From Acholoe squamosa (Eukaryota; Annelida; Polychaeta; Phyllodocida; Polynoidae), in contig OX439036.1 of NCBI GenBank assembly GCA_949317995.1, forward strand, positions 85,008,420 through 85,072,419: 64,000 bases of DNA, read 5' to 3'. Below, in pieces: positions 21,492-33,061 of the stretch. The position numbers and the translations under genes were made by a program. Numbering within the stretch: position 1 is the stretch's first letter; each line of letters begins with the position of its first letter. The notes beneath the pieces are model-generated. The model was not told the DNA's origin. It was given only the letters and a program-made list of their open reading frames with translations, and ran no database searches.

Positions 21492-24400
21492 ACCCCCCTC
21501 TACCCCCCCCCTTAAAAGTAGGCTACCTTTTGTGTTCAGTACTGAGTCCTATGTAAGATAAGGGGGTTTATGGAGATGTCAGGAATCTTTATCAGAGTGA
21601 TATCAAATGGAAACAAGGGGCCACCTATACCAGAAACTCCTGCTGAATCCGAAATTTGTGGTATTGATTCTCAAAATTTGGCCAAAGGTACCTAAAAATG
21701 AGGTGTGATGATGAGAATATTTGAAAAATGTACAAAAGTTATATTGAAAATGATTTGAACTTTTTATAGATGCAACATGCTAATCAAAGTCAGTACCTCA
21801 ATCTACATATCCCAATGTTTGCCTATCCCAACCTGACAAGTACTCTGCCTGCATATGGCTCTGCCTCTCCAACATACTGCCTATCCCTTAGTCTGCCTAT
21901 CACTCATACTACCTATCCCTTGAAACATCTAGAGTTTAATTAGGTTTTCCCTCAAATGGCTTAAAGGATTAAAGTTTACCCCTCACCTTTGTACCTAATT
22001 TTCTCTGTACATTCTTACCATTAGTCTACCTATCCTCAATCTGCCTATCATTCACTTTACCTATCCCTCATGGTGACTATCCCCCAACTCTGCACATCCC
22101 TCATATTTGACTGGCACATATATGATATTACCTAGCACCAATGTATCTTTTGAATATGCTCACCTTACAAGGTACCCTCTGTGCCTATCTCTTAAACTGT
22201 TTATTATCTATCCTCCTTGTTTCCATTTGATATCATTCTGATAAAGATTCCTTACATCTCTACAGGGCTGGGCAGCTGTCACCATGTAGCCAAAAAGTGG
22301 CGACAATAGCCTTGAAAATGGCGACAAATACCTTTAGAATCTTGGCTTTCCAACAGTGAAGGAATTTTTTAAATATTCCTAACAGAACTAAAGTTATGAA
22401 ATGATTTTCAGAAGTCACCATAATGCATATTTTGGCAGGGAAAATTTAAGATGCGGGGAAGGGGGGGGGGGTCATGTTGAAAAAGAGTTCCTTGATGGGG
22501 GTGCCAGACAGGGGCGGGGGTGCAATTCATGTACTCATTAGAACATGATTTAACATAGTTTATATAGAAAAAAAAAAAAAATTTAAACCCCCATCCCCCA
22601 CACTTCTTGGGCTGCTCAGCCACCACTGCCCCCTTGGCATTTTGTAATGTTTAGCCTCTATATTATCAGGTTCTCGAAATGGACCACAATGCACCAAATG
22701 CCCTCTAAAACCAAAATTTTCTTGGGGGGGGGCGCATGTCCACAGACACACTACCATTGTCACTTTCAAATTCAGTGTCCTCTTCTTGTATTGAGCCTAT
22801 CAACCCATTAAGCCACATCCTATGACCAAAATATACTACCCCCTTTATCAAAATCGATCTAAAACTCGGAAATCTGATTTCTTCATCTTCACTAGGACAG
22901 TTCCTGAGATTCGTCCAGATCCAATGAGATCTCATCTTAGCATTTATATGGGGTAGGGGTCTTAGTCAAGATTTTCTCAAAAACCATTAGAATGCCTATT
23001 TGGTCTCTGGATTTGTAAAATTTTCACATTCTCCTACGGGTTTACAGCCGTGCGACATCGTCAGAGGAAATCATTGGTGTCATTTCACACTCCTGACCCC
23101 TGTATCCTCTGTGCCATAAAGATTAAGGCCAAAATTGCAACAAGGTTACTTCATGGCTTATAATCAGTGGCAGCGGAACCAGGGGGCATATATGCCCCCT
23201 CAACTTTTATGTCGGGGGAGGGGGGGTTGAGATGTCCCCCCCCCAATAGTTTTTCATAACATTTTGACTTTGTAGGACAGTATCACTGCACCATTATAGG
23301 GATCCAATAGAGCAGGCAAATCATGCTATAAGTACTTATCAATTTTTCTTTTATATGTACTCATCAAATTGCACCATTTAGTTCTAAAATTTCAAAAATG
23401 TTTCCGGGGGTGGTAAAGAATGATGTTGGGGAATAGCATTGGTGTGGGGAGTGACATGGGTGATAACATAAAGAATGGCCCTAGGAAAATACAGGGGACC
23501 TGGTAGATCTGGGTTTCTGGGATAAGAGAGAAGGAAATAGTTTCCCAAGTTCAGGGGTGTGAAATCCCGAAACCCATTACCTCTGAAGCGTAATATACGG
23601 CTTGCTAGTTTATGTTTTAATGTAGTATAAAAGTGATCTAAATGTTCTTTGGGCAGAATATAACACACTCTGTTATACAGGTATGTTTGGAACTACCAGT
23701 GGGATGCTAACATTTTTCAATCTGGAATGGTATTGACAAAAATTTTAAGTCAGACCCCCCCCCCCCAAATGGTAAATTCTTTTCTCAATGGATTTGCATA
23801 GATCTCAAAAATGGTCTTTCTGAGCATCAAAAACGCGGATTTCCGCGTTTCCGCGGAAATTTCACACCCCTGCAAGTTGCATCAGAATGCACCATTTAGA
23901 GTCCAGATTTTCAAAACTTTCCCACCCCTCTCACCCCTAAGTACTATGCTTTCTCAATGTGGGTGCCCTCAGCCTAGACAGAACCATCCTCAAAAAACAG
24001 TTGCATGCACCATTTTTGCTCTAGATTTAAAAAAAGTTTCCCCAGGGAGACCCTAGCCCCCCTATGACAATAAGTCATGCTTGCTAGTTAATGTTTTTTT
24101 ATGTAGGATAAAGCTTAACAAAAGTTGTTCTAATGTTATTTGAGCAGAATATAACACACACTGTTGTACAGGGATGTTTGAAATTACCTATTGGAGGCCA
24201 AAAATTCTCAATCTGGAATGACATTGGCAGAAATTTTTAAGTCAGACCCCCCCCCCCCTCCCTACAAATGGTAATTTCTTTTCTCAGTGGATTTGCATGG
24301 ATCTCAAGAATGGTCTTTCTGAGCATCAAAAACGCGGATTTCCGCGTTTCCGCGGAGATTTCACACCCCTGACAGTAGTAACTCTATAGTACTGCATTGT

Positions 24401-24719
24401 ATGCACCATTTTTGCTCTAGATCTTAGGGAGACCCAAGACCCCCCCCCCCCCATGACAATAAGCCTATAATTTAGTATCTTTTGCAGTATGAGCAGAAAT
24501 TACCTACCCATCCCGCTTTGCCCCCACCCCCAAACTTACAAATGGTTCCCCTGTCCTTATATGCAAGGTTTTCTGTCCTCGGCTACAGCCCCACTAGCAT
24601 TGGCTCCATGATTTTCAGATATGCCCAGCCCTGCTCTATAAACCCCCTTATCCTACATAGGACTCAATACTGAACACAAAAGGAAGCCTACTTTGAAGGG
24701 GGGATAGAGGGGGGGGGGT
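21492..24719. mobile_element. About 3.2-kb element with about 80-bp terminal inverted repeats and internal duplications
   Basis: Left arm 21,492-21,575 (C-rich run, then AAAGTAGGCTACCTTTTGTG, then GATAAGGGGGTTTATGGAG) mirrors the right arm at about 24,632-24,719. A further inverted piece (CCATTTGATATCA near 22,228, against TGATATCAAATGG at 21,600) makes a nested fold-back. No transposase frame was recognised inside. Confidence 0.65.
23601..24370. repeat. Tandem duplication, period about 479 bp
   Basis: CTTGCTAGTT at 23,601 and 24,080 begins two diverged copies, each ending with CGCGGATTTCCGCGTTTCCG followed by TTTCACACCCCTG. Each copy has a poly-C tract in the same place. Confidence 0.75.
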
Positions 24720-24739
24720 CTGTTACACTGTGTCCATAG

Positions 24740-25004
24740 GTAAAGAAGCTTCTTGGTGTGCGCTGTCGCTGTCCGCTGCCGGGAGAGGGGGGGTGTTGTA
24801 CACATAGCCAAACCGCGGAGGGAGGAGACACCGCGGGAGAGTAAACACGGATCAATCCCCGACCACGGAAATGACCCGTATGACCCCACGGAGAGAGGCA
24901 CGCTGGGAATGGTTGTACCGTACCTTATTCTTGCCTTCCAGCTCTATTCTAGGCTCATTCTCAGCTGCCCTGTCATCCAATCTTCTTCGAAAATGGCAAG
25001 TCTG
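24740..25004 (+). promoter_or_regulatory. CpG-rich segment and possible first exon (ATG at 24,993)
   Basis: A locally CpG-rich stretch ends in GAAAATGGCAAGTCTG followed at once by the donor GTGAGT. This would give a first coding exon of only four codons (M-A-S-L, 24,993-25,004) with a strong start context. The expected downstream exons were not found with confidence. The exon-like piece at 29,127 is the only plus-strand candidate. Confidence 0.3.
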
Positions 25005-25169
25005 GTGAGTTAATTGTGTTTCAATCAATGAGCCATTGAATCATTAGTTGGATCGGCGCCCAACTCACAGACTTGTTGTGAAACGTAGTGGCATTAGGCT
25101 AATGATTAGGGTACCGGTGTCAAACTGTCACTGTCACTATGGGGATACTATGAATCATGCATGTACTAA

Positions 25170-25433
25170 GGGAGTGATCATTTTTTAACAACAGGGGGGG
25201 GGGGTGGTGGGTTTGCGCACGGACGCGCAAAAAAAATTTCGACCCCCCCCCCCATAAGGGTCAAAAACCGCGCGCGAATGTCCCCTTTTAGCCTATAGTA
25301 ACGCGCGGGGTTTTCCACTGAAAACAGGTGAAATTATTTTGACCCCCCCCATCAGAGGTATAGAAAAAAATTCTGACCCCCCCTCAAACCCACCAGCCCC
25401 CCCCCCCCTGTTGTTAAAAAATCATCACTCCCT
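25170..25433. mobile_element. MITE with AGGGAGTGATCATTTTTTAA-type TIRs
   Basis: The left end AGGGAGTGATCATTTTTTAA then CAACAGGGGG is mirrored by CCCCTGTTGTTAAAAAAT then CATCACTCCCT. The interior has G/C homopolymers and CGCGCG-rich patches. Relatives: 25,861-26,515, 27,225-27,345, 32,174-32,210, 41,560-41,650 and 52,683-52,850. Confidence 0.8.
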
Positions 25434-25554
25434 AAGAGAGTGGTCATTTTTAGCAAAAAAGCCCTCGCTCTACTATAGATCAAAGAGGGGGCGCTAAAAC
25501 TCTCAGCGCGGGGGGAGCGCAAAATTTTTTTGCTACCGATGATCAAAATCCGGT

Positions 25555-25733
25555 ACTGTAATTCCTCGTACAAGCGCCGGTCCGCCATTTTGAATGTTTA
25601 CATGCGCCCAGATTGAGGCTGCAGTACTGGATCGGCGGCTGTGGTGGATCGGTACACGTCACGCCACTGGGGGTGTGCGGATCGGCCCTGCAATGCTATC
25701 TCTATGGGAAGAAGTTATTCACATAAAATAAAA
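25555..25733. repeat. Dispersed repeat, copy 1 (GCGCCGGTCCGCCATTTTGA)
   Basis: About 175 bp shared at high identity with 37,778-37,952, including CACGCCACTGGGGGTGTGCG in this copy and TTATTCACATAAAATAAA at the end. Origin unknown. Confidence 0.75.
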
Positions 25734-25860
25734 AATCCACCCCCCCTGTTGATAAATAATGACCACTCCCTAACCTACAGCTATTCAAAATTATTCGTCC
25801 ATTCCAGTACATAGTGTAAACGGCACGCGTAAAGGGCCCACATAATGTCACTGTACAGTG

Positions 25861-26515
25861 TTAGGAAGTGGTCTTTATTTATCAACAGGGGGGGGTGGTG
25901 GGTTTGAGGGGGGGTGTAAAATTTTCAGACCCCTCCCGAGGGGGGGCTAAAAAGATTTTGACCCCTCTTGAGGGGGGGGGGCTGTTGTGAGATCCGCGTC
26001 AGTCGCATCTACCGCGCAGTGCTGCCGTATGGTGTTGAAGTTATGTACTACTGCTGTAGTGTTGTAATGGGTTGCCCGATCTACGCGTAACTGTACTTCT
26101 GTATTTCCGTCAATAAAACTACTGTTGTTCCGGCCATGTTGTCGTCCACATGAGTTTCTCACTGAGCAGATAAACCCATCTTAAAACACCTGCTTATGTT
26201 CACCCTCTTTTTAGCAAAAAACCCCGCGCACTACTATAGATCAAAGAGAGGCGCAAAAACTCTCCGCGCCTCCGGTGGAGGGGGCGCAAAAAATTTTGAC
26301 TGCCATCGGGGGGCGTAAAAAAATTACCCTCTTTTGAGCAAAAAAGCCCACGCGCTACTACAGCTCAAAGAAGGGCTCGAAAATTCTCCGCGCCTCCAGT
26401 TTGGGGGGGGCACAAAAAATTTTGACTGTCTTTGAGAGGGGGCGTAAAAGGTTTTTGCGCATCCGCGCGCAAACCCACCACGCACCCCATGTTGATAAAT
26501 AATGACCACTCCCTT
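25861..26515. mobile_element. Larger relative of the GGGAGTGGTCATT MITE
   Basis: Left GGAAGTGGTCTTTATTTATC then AACAGGGGG; right GTTGATAAATAATGACCACT then CCCT. About 655 bp, built from repeated modules such as TAGCAAAAAACCCCGCGC and CTACTATAGATCAAAGAG. Inverted remnants also lie at 25,735-25,775. Confidence 0.7.
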
Positions 26516-27224
26516 AGGGAGTGACTAGTGGCTTCGCCACTAGAGTTTGAAGCAATAGAACCTATCATGGGAAACATGTGCCTATTCACAGAAATCTATG
26601 GCCTATTCCCGGATCTGTAGGGCTATTCATACACTCCTTCAGTGCAGCCCCCTGGTGTCTTACACAAGAAACGCTTATCTTAGCGACCCTTATCTTAGCA
26701 ACGCTTATCATAGCAACAGCAAACAATTCTACACTCTCCCAGCAGATACTCTCAGAGGGTTGAGTTTTGATTTTCTCTGGATCTAATGATCAGATCTTAA
26801 CATATGACCTATCAAATTAAAGCCCTCAACGAGTACAATCTAGATCTAGATCGAGAGATTTCCATCCTAAATATCTTCAGGATGGGTGCCAATCTATCTG
26901 GATTGAGATCCAAAATGGCGGCCATTTCAGCATGTCTGACAATTTTTGAGGCTATAAAACATTTCTCTAAAATATAGATAACCAAATCTTTAAGAGTTAA
27001 ACATTAGGAATAATCAAGTTGGTAAAACACTACAATGTTTTGAAAATATTTTTGTTTAATTGTCTATACTTCAGATCGAGTTAGCTGGCACTTTCCTCAC
27101 TGCTTCACAGCCTAAATATTTTGCTTCATCTGGTACCCCAAGGGTACTGTAGGCTGAAGCAGTGACAATTTCGAATTTTGTAACCAGCGATCTAGGAACC
27201 CATTTTTATATATAGTGTAATCAT
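26516..27224. other. Intergenic, nothing recognised
   Basis: Contains a short repeat of CTTATCTTAGCRACGC near 26,670-26,715. No supportable gene. Confidence 0.4.
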
Positions 27225-27475
27225 TCTTTAACAACAGGATGGGGGGGGGGGCTTCAATTGACATAGGGCGTCAGAATTTATTCAACCCCCTTGATGGGGG
27301 GTCAAAATAATTTCACCTGTTTTCAGTAGAAAACCCCACGTGTTAGGCCTACTACCCAGGTAGCACACAAAAATTTGCCGACATTGGCCCGATGCATCGG
27401 GCCAACATTGGGCCAACGTCTAAAAGGGCAATTTTCATTTCTTACAGGGGGATCAAAAAAAATTCAACCCCTGGC

Positions 27476-28325
27476 ACACACCCACCCCGATGCACCCTGC
27501 GTATCATGTATACACCCTCCCCCCACCCTGCGTATCATGCACACACCCGCCCGCCACCCTGTGTATCATGCGTACACCCTCCCCCACCCCGCGTATCTTG
27601 CGCACACCCTCCCCCGCCCTATGTATCATGTGCATGCCCTCCCCCTGCGTACATGAATACACCCTCCCCCAACCCTGCGTATCATGTGCACACCCTCCCC
27701 GACCCTGCGTATCATGCACACACCCTCCCCCACCCTGTATATCATGTGCATACCCTCCCCACCCTGCGTATCATGCGCACACCCGTCCCCCATCCTGCGT
27801 ATCATGTGCACACCCTCCCCTACCGTGCGTATCATGTGCACACCCTCCCCCACCATGTGTATCATGCGCACACCCTCCCCCACCCTTCGTATCATGCGGA
27901 TACCCTTCCCCACCCTGCGTATCATGTGCACACCCTTCCTACCCTGCGTATGATGCGCATACCCTCCCCCCACCCTGCGTATCATGCGCACACCCTCCCT
28001 CACCCTGTGTATCTTACGCACACCCTCCCCCACCCTGAGTATCGTGTGCACACCCTCCCCCCCACCCTGCGTATCATGCGCACACCTTCCCCCCACCCTG
28101 TGTATCATTAATACACCCTCCCCCACCCTTCGTATCATGCGTACACCCTCCCCCACCCCGCGTATCTTGCGCACACCTTCCCCCACCCTGCATATCATGC
28201 GCACACCCTCCCTCACCCTGCATATCTTGCGCACACCCTTCCCCCACCCTGCGTATTATGTACACCCTCCCCCCACCCTGCGTATCATGAGCACACCCTC
28301 CCCCACCCTGTGTATCATGCGCATG
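27476..28325. repeat. 30-bp minisatellite, about 28 copies
   Basis: Unit approximately CACACCCTCCCCCACCCTGC then GTATCATGCG. It stays open in several frames on both strands because the unit is a multiple of three, so long ORFs here are artefacts. It continues at 28,512-28,695 after a SINE-containing segment. Confidence 0.95.
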
Positions 28326-28511
28326 GTTTGAAGCAGTCGCGCATGCGCGGTGGACCTATGACGTCATCGTGCGGATTTGGCGCCGGATGTGTGTGGTGCA
28401 CATATGCGCGGGCACTGACACATTCCTCTGTTAAATTATCAACCTGTGAAGCACGGGATAGCCACTTAGTGCCGCTAAAGTGCTGTAAAACACAAATCAA
28501 TCAATCAATCA
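28326..28511 (+). mobile_element. SINE copy with tail A, preceded by a duplicated 65-bp segment
   Basis: The segment TTTGAAGCAGTCGCGCATGC to about 28,385 recurs at 28,702-28,760. From about 28,387 comes the SINE core TGTGTGTGGTGCACATATGC, CACTGACACATTCCTCTG, then tail A (CAACCTGTGAAGCACGGGAT to GCTGTAAAACAC) ending in (AATC)n. The 5' head is missing. Confidence 0.75.
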
Positions 28512-28701
28512 ACCCACCCTGCGTATCGTGTGCACACCCTCCCCCCACCCTGCGTATCATGCGCACACCTTCCCCCCCACCCTGTGTATCATTAATACAC
28601 CCTCCCCCACCCTGCGTATCATGCGTACACCCTCCCCCACCCCGCGTATCTTGCGCACACCTTCCCCCACCCTCCCCCACCCTGTGTATCATGCACATGG
28701 T
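28512..28701. repeat. Minisatellite continuation
   Basis: Six or so 30-bp units of the 27,476 array, resuming directly after the SINE tail. Confidence 0.9.
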
Positions 28702-28868
28702 TTGAAGCAGTCGCGCATGTGCGGTGGACCTATGACGTCATCGTGCGGATTTTGCGCCGGTTATTTAACGCAGGGGTACAATACGCGGCCTCAGTGCATT
28801 GTCGATGGGGCATCGATATTCACCTTGACAAAACAAATATTATCAGTTGACAGGTTACTTCACATGAC

Positions 28869-29046
28869 CGGGCCTCCCTAGCCCACTTAAAAGGGTCTAT
28901 TTCTCCTCTTTCCTATCTCCTCAGGATGTGTGTGGTGCACATATGCACGGGCACTGACACATTCCTCTGTGAAATTGTGTAATTTAGTTCTCGCCATGAA
29001 TATGACCTTTGCTGTCGAAATGGAGTTAAACATCTATTACGCACTC
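28869..29046 (+). mobile_element. Full-length SINE (178 bp) with tail B and 12-bp target duplication
   Basis: Flanked by ACTTCACATGAC at 28,857-28,868 and 29,047-29,058. Head GGGCCTCCCTAGCCCACTTA then AAAGGGTCT, core GTGTGTGGTGCACATATGC and CACTGACACATTCCTCTG, then tail B (GTGTAATTTAGTTCTCGCCA to GTTAAACATCTATTAC). No tRNA A/B boxes seen in the head. Confidence 0.88.
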
Positions 29047-29126
29047 ACTTCACATGACTGATTTTAATGCCTTTAGAACAATCAAGCATTTGTCTTACAT
29101 TAACATACCCAAATTTCTTTGTACAG

Positions 29127-29317
29127 GCACAGAGGACAAAGGATACCTTCTGATTTCGCTTACAGACGACATCTTTCTGAGAAGCAAGGATGTGTGAAGA
29201 ACGTCATCACTCAACTCATAGATGCCATGAAGGGGACTTATGATGACTGTGGATTTCTAGGAATGGTCGTCCACACAAAGGCTTCCAACAGGTCCTAGAC
29301 CAAGTCAGTGACAAGTG
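29127..29317 (+). pseudogene. Exon-like fragment, probably frameshifted
   Basis: Acceptor TTTCTTTGTACAG and strong donor GTG/GTAAGT bound 191 bases. One frame is open for 57 codons (HRGQRIPSDFAYRRHLSEKQ, later YDDCGFLGMVVHTK) and then hits TAG. A neighbouring frame carries a protein-like end (FQQVLDQVSDKW) up to the donor, suggesting a lost base near 29,280. I do not recognise the family, and no partner exons were identified. Confidence 0.35.
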
Positions 29318-29814
29318 GTAAGTTTTTTTTGTTATATACAGGCCATGTCAGTAAAAGGTTTCTGGCAACACTGCTGCTGACCCTGTAGGGTTGATCCACT
29401 ATCAAAGAGTTGGTATTACGAGATGGATATATGGTTAGAGAGACATAATTGCCTTCATAATGCCCTACACTATAAAGCCTTGAACGCCTCAAGAGCAATA
29501 TTGCAAAGATGAGTTTTGTGAGTTCAATATGATATTTCTTATACCATCCGAGAAATTATTCAAACCTTACCGCCATATTTCTTTGATATCATATACAGGC
29601 ATGGGATTCATTTGGAAATTTCTTGAAATTGGAAATTTTTGTCACTTTTGTGACTTTCACAGATCCATTAACAAAAGCTCTACTAATCTAACATTAATAG
29701 GGGGGGGTCTAAGATGTTCGAGGGGCCTCATCCCTTAAAATTGCTCTGAAGAAGAATTTAATCACCCTCTTGGAAATTTCCTCTAAACCCATTCCCATGC
29801 CTGCATATAGGTGC

Positions 29815-31590
29815 ACATGTAAGTAATTCACAGGTGTGTAGATGTACCTCACATAGTGTACAGGTGTCTAGGTGCACCTCTAAGTAGAGTATAGGTGTGT
29901 AGGTAAACGTCAGGTATAGAACAGGTGTGTAGGTGTGTGTACTTTTTGTGTATCTCAGCTAGTTTACAGATGTGATTGTGCACCTCAGGTACAGTACAGG
30001 TGTGTATGTATACCTTTGGTGTACATCAGGTATATTCAAGGTGTGTACATCAGGTATATTCAAGGTGTGTAGGTGTACCTCAGATACAGTACAGGTGATC
30101 AGGTGTACCCTTTTCCACCTCATGTAAGTAGAGGTGTAGGTGCACATCAGGTGCAATACAGGTCGGTAGGTGCACCTCAGGTACAGTACAGGTGTATAGG
30201 TGTACCTCAGGTATGGTACAGGTGTGTATGTGTACCTCAGGTATAGTACAGATGTGTAGGTGTACCTCAGGTGCAATACAGGTCGGTAGGTGCACCTCAG
30301 GTACAGTACAGGTGTGTAGGTGTACCGCAGGTATAGTACAGGTGTGCTGGTGTACCTCAGGTGCAATACAGCTGTGAAGGTGCATCTCAGGTATAGTACA
30401 TGTGTGTAGGTGTATCTCAGGTATAGGACTCAGTATGGAGGCCTAGTGGAGCAGCCACATTGAATTTTGCTGGTTGAGGTAAAACCCACTGATAAGACAA
30501 ACCATGATGGGTACCTTGTCCCTGGTTTACACCCACTTCCAGGGACATGCTGGTCCCATCTTACCAGTTCTTATCAGGGTGTGTTGCCAGAACCCGCTCC
30601 GGACCAGCTTGTGGCCAATAGTACAGGTTTCTAGGTGCACCTCATGTACAGTACAGGTGTATAGGTGTACCTCAGGTATAGTACAGGTGTGTAGGTGTAC
30701 CTCAGGTGCAATACAGGTTGGTACAGAGATGGCAGAGTTTCAGATTTTCTCTGATTTCAGAGTTTCAAAGGTGATATTTTACTACAGAAATAATAGGGAA
30801 AAAAAATTAAAAATGAATATTTTATAATTCTGATAATCCTTAAAGATACACCAAACACTAAGTGATTAATTTTGAAGGTATTTGTCACTCTGATTCGGGT
30901 ATAACCCCACTTTTGAAGTGCCCAAAAATAATTTTCAGAGTTTCGCCAAATATTGTACTGACATCTCTGTTGGTAGGTCCAACTCAGGTACAGCACAGGT
31001 GTGTAGGTGTACCTCAGGTATAGTACATGTTGCGGGTGTACCTCAGGTGAAATACAGGTGTGTAGGTGTACCTCAGGTATAGTACAGGTGTCTAGGCGAT
31101 GTACCAGTTCTTATCAGGGTGTTTTGCCAGAACCAGCTCCGGACCAGCTTGTGGCCAATAGTACAGACGTGTGTCTAGGTGTACCTCAGGTACAGTACAG
31201 GTGTATAGGTGTACCTCAGGTATGGTACAGGTGTGTATGTGTACCTTTGGTGTACATCAGGTATATTCAAGGTGTGTAGGTGTACCTCAGATACAGTACA
31301 GGTGATCAGGTGTACCCTTTTCCACCTCATGTAAGTAGAGGTGTAGGTGTACATCAGGTGCAATACAGGTCGGTAGGTGCACCTCAGGTACAGTACAGGT
31401 GTGTAGGTGTACCTCAGGTGCAATACAGGTTGGTAGGTGTACCTCAGGTACAGCACAGGTGTGTAGGTGTACCTCAGGTATAGTACAGGTGTGCTGGTGT
31501 ACCTCAGGTGCAATACAGGTGTGTAGGTGTACCTCAGGTATAGTACAGGTATGTAGGTGTACCTCAGATATAGTACAGGTGTCTAGGAGA
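29815..31590. repeat. 30-bp minisatellite (GTGTAGGTGTACCTCAGGTA family), block 1
   Basis: Units about 30 bp (AGTACAGGTGTGTAGGTGTA then CCTCAGGTAC). Interrupted by a non-repeat segment at 30,431-30,620, part of which (the stretch ending CCAGCTTGTGGCCAATAGTA) recurs at 31,100-31,165, and by a MITE at 30,724. Decapeptide-like ORFs across the array are artefacts of the 30-bp period. Confidence 0.93.
30724..30969. mobile_element. 246-bp MITE inserted in the minisatellite, 6-bp target duplication
   Basis: Termini CAGAGATGGCAGA and ACTGACATCTCTG (inverse complements with minor mismatch), flanked by TTGGTA on both sides (30,718-30,723 and 30,970-30,975). The undisturbed array unit contains GGTTGGTAGG, so the pre-insertion site is recoverable. 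Confidence 0.85.
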
Positions 31591-32219
31591 TAGATATCTG
31601 TTGGAAATTCACTAGATTCCTCATTTAGGGTTTTATTTCAATGTCACACTTCAACCTCTCTCAAAAGAAGCCACTCTCATTCCCCAAGTGTTGTGATCTT
31701 TTTTTGTAGGCCTAAATTGTTATATTTCATCTCAGAGTGATCAAATCGCATGGATCAGGATTTATAAGATTCACACATTTTGATGTAGGAGGATTATATG
31801 TACTATTTGATGTAGGGAGGCAGGCCTATGTAACAGGCCTACATCTGGTCTACCCAAAGACTGTACTTCAGCAGGCCTAGGCCTTAATAGCCAGTAGCCA
31901 ATGCTCAGCCCCTCTCCTAACGGGCCCTGGCTACGATCATTTCGGGTGTGGTCATATTTTTAGCTATTTTTATCACTGGGGAGGATATACTATGTTAGGG
32001 GCAGTTCGAGTTCGGGGGGGGGGGGCTTGATGCCACAGTGCTAACATCGGCGGACGTAGGTCCTCGATTCAGAGCGCCTTTTATTCCTCCTCAGAGGGGG
32101 CATAAAAACTTGTGATCCTTCTGACGAGGGGCTAAAAGATTACTGCTGGAGGGGGGGGCGGGGCTAAACAAAATTAGGAGTGGTCACTATTTATCAACAG
32201 AGGGGGGCTGGCTCAGACC
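31591..32219. other. Non-repetitive spacer between minisatellite blocks
   Basis: Includes a poly-G run at about 32,017 and a fragment GGAGTGGTCACTATTTATCA of the GGGAGTGGTCATT MITE family near 32,174. No gene. Confidence 0.5.
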
Positions 32220-32510
32220 TGGTAGATGTACCTCGAGCTAGTATACAGGAGTGTATTTGTAACTGAGGTACAATATAGGTGTGTAGGTGTACCTCCAGCT
32301 AGCATACAGGCGTATCAGTGTCACCCAGGTACACCACAGGTTTCTAGGTGTACCTTAGGTGCAGTACAGGCGTGCTGGTGTACCTCAGGTGGACTACAGG
32401 TGTTTAGGTGTACCTCAGGTATTACAGGTGTATACCTCATCTATAGTACAGGTGTCTAGGTGTACCTCGAGCTAGCATACAGGTATGTAGGTGTACCTCA
32501 GGTATAGATT
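32220..32510. repeat. 30-bp minisatellite, short block 2
   Basis: About nine diverged units of the same family, with GAGCTAGCATACAGG variants. Confidence 0.85.
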
Positions 32511-32859
32511 CCTGACATCACTAGCTTTGATTTGGTGCCAAATATTCTGTTTTCTTAATTGGAGGTGTCCTGAGGCCCCCTACATACAGGTCCAATAAAC
32601 AGAAGAAAGCAAAGAAATGTAATGTGTGGCCTTAACAAGGGCTATGCTTAAATAACGATGCACTGTTAAAATTTTCTATTACAAGTTTGTAGAGCTGCAT
32701 TTCTGATTAACTTCCGGATAATTATTGCATTTTAAGTGATAAGAAGCACTAAAGATAATCTATGGAAAATGGCAGCCTGGAAAAACAGACTGCCTGTTCC
32801 TGTTGGGTGGCTGCAGGAAGGGACCTGGGTATAGGGCAGCCTCTTTTACCAGGCTGGGC

Positions 32860-32968
32860 TTGCGCGGGCACTGACACATTCCTCTGTGAAATTGTGTAAT
32901 GTAGTTCTCGCCATGACTATGACTTTAGCTGTCAAAATGGCGTTAAACATCTATTACTCACTCACTCA
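32860..32968 (+). mobile_element. 5'-truncated SINE, tail B, 11-bp target duplication
   Basis: Flanked by CCAGGCTGGGC and CCAGCCTGGGC (one mismatch). Starts within the core (GCGCGGGCACTGACACATTC) and ends GTTAAACATCTATTAC(TCAC)n. Confidence 0.82.
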
Positions 32969-33061
32969 CCAGCCTGGGCAGCCTGAATAAACAGGCTGTC
33001 TGCGTATGTATGCTAGCCTGTTCTACTGCACCCTTCCTCCACCTGTTAAGTTCACTTCATA

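Noticed and set aside
23384-23668. 94-aa minus-strand ORF inside the 3.2-kb TIR element as its transposase
   Set aside because: Too short, no catalytic motif, and it overlaps the duplicated 479-bp segment.
27392-28234. ORFs up to 239 aa on both strands rich in Pro-Ser-Pro-His-Thr
   Set aside because: The 30-bp minisatellite unit is a multiple of three, so every frame without a stop in one unit stays open throughout. No independent coding evidence.
29815-31590. CRISPR-like repeat/spacer look of the 30-bp arrays
   Set aside because: No constant repeat with unique spacers. The whole unit drifts, and the setting is eukaryotic.
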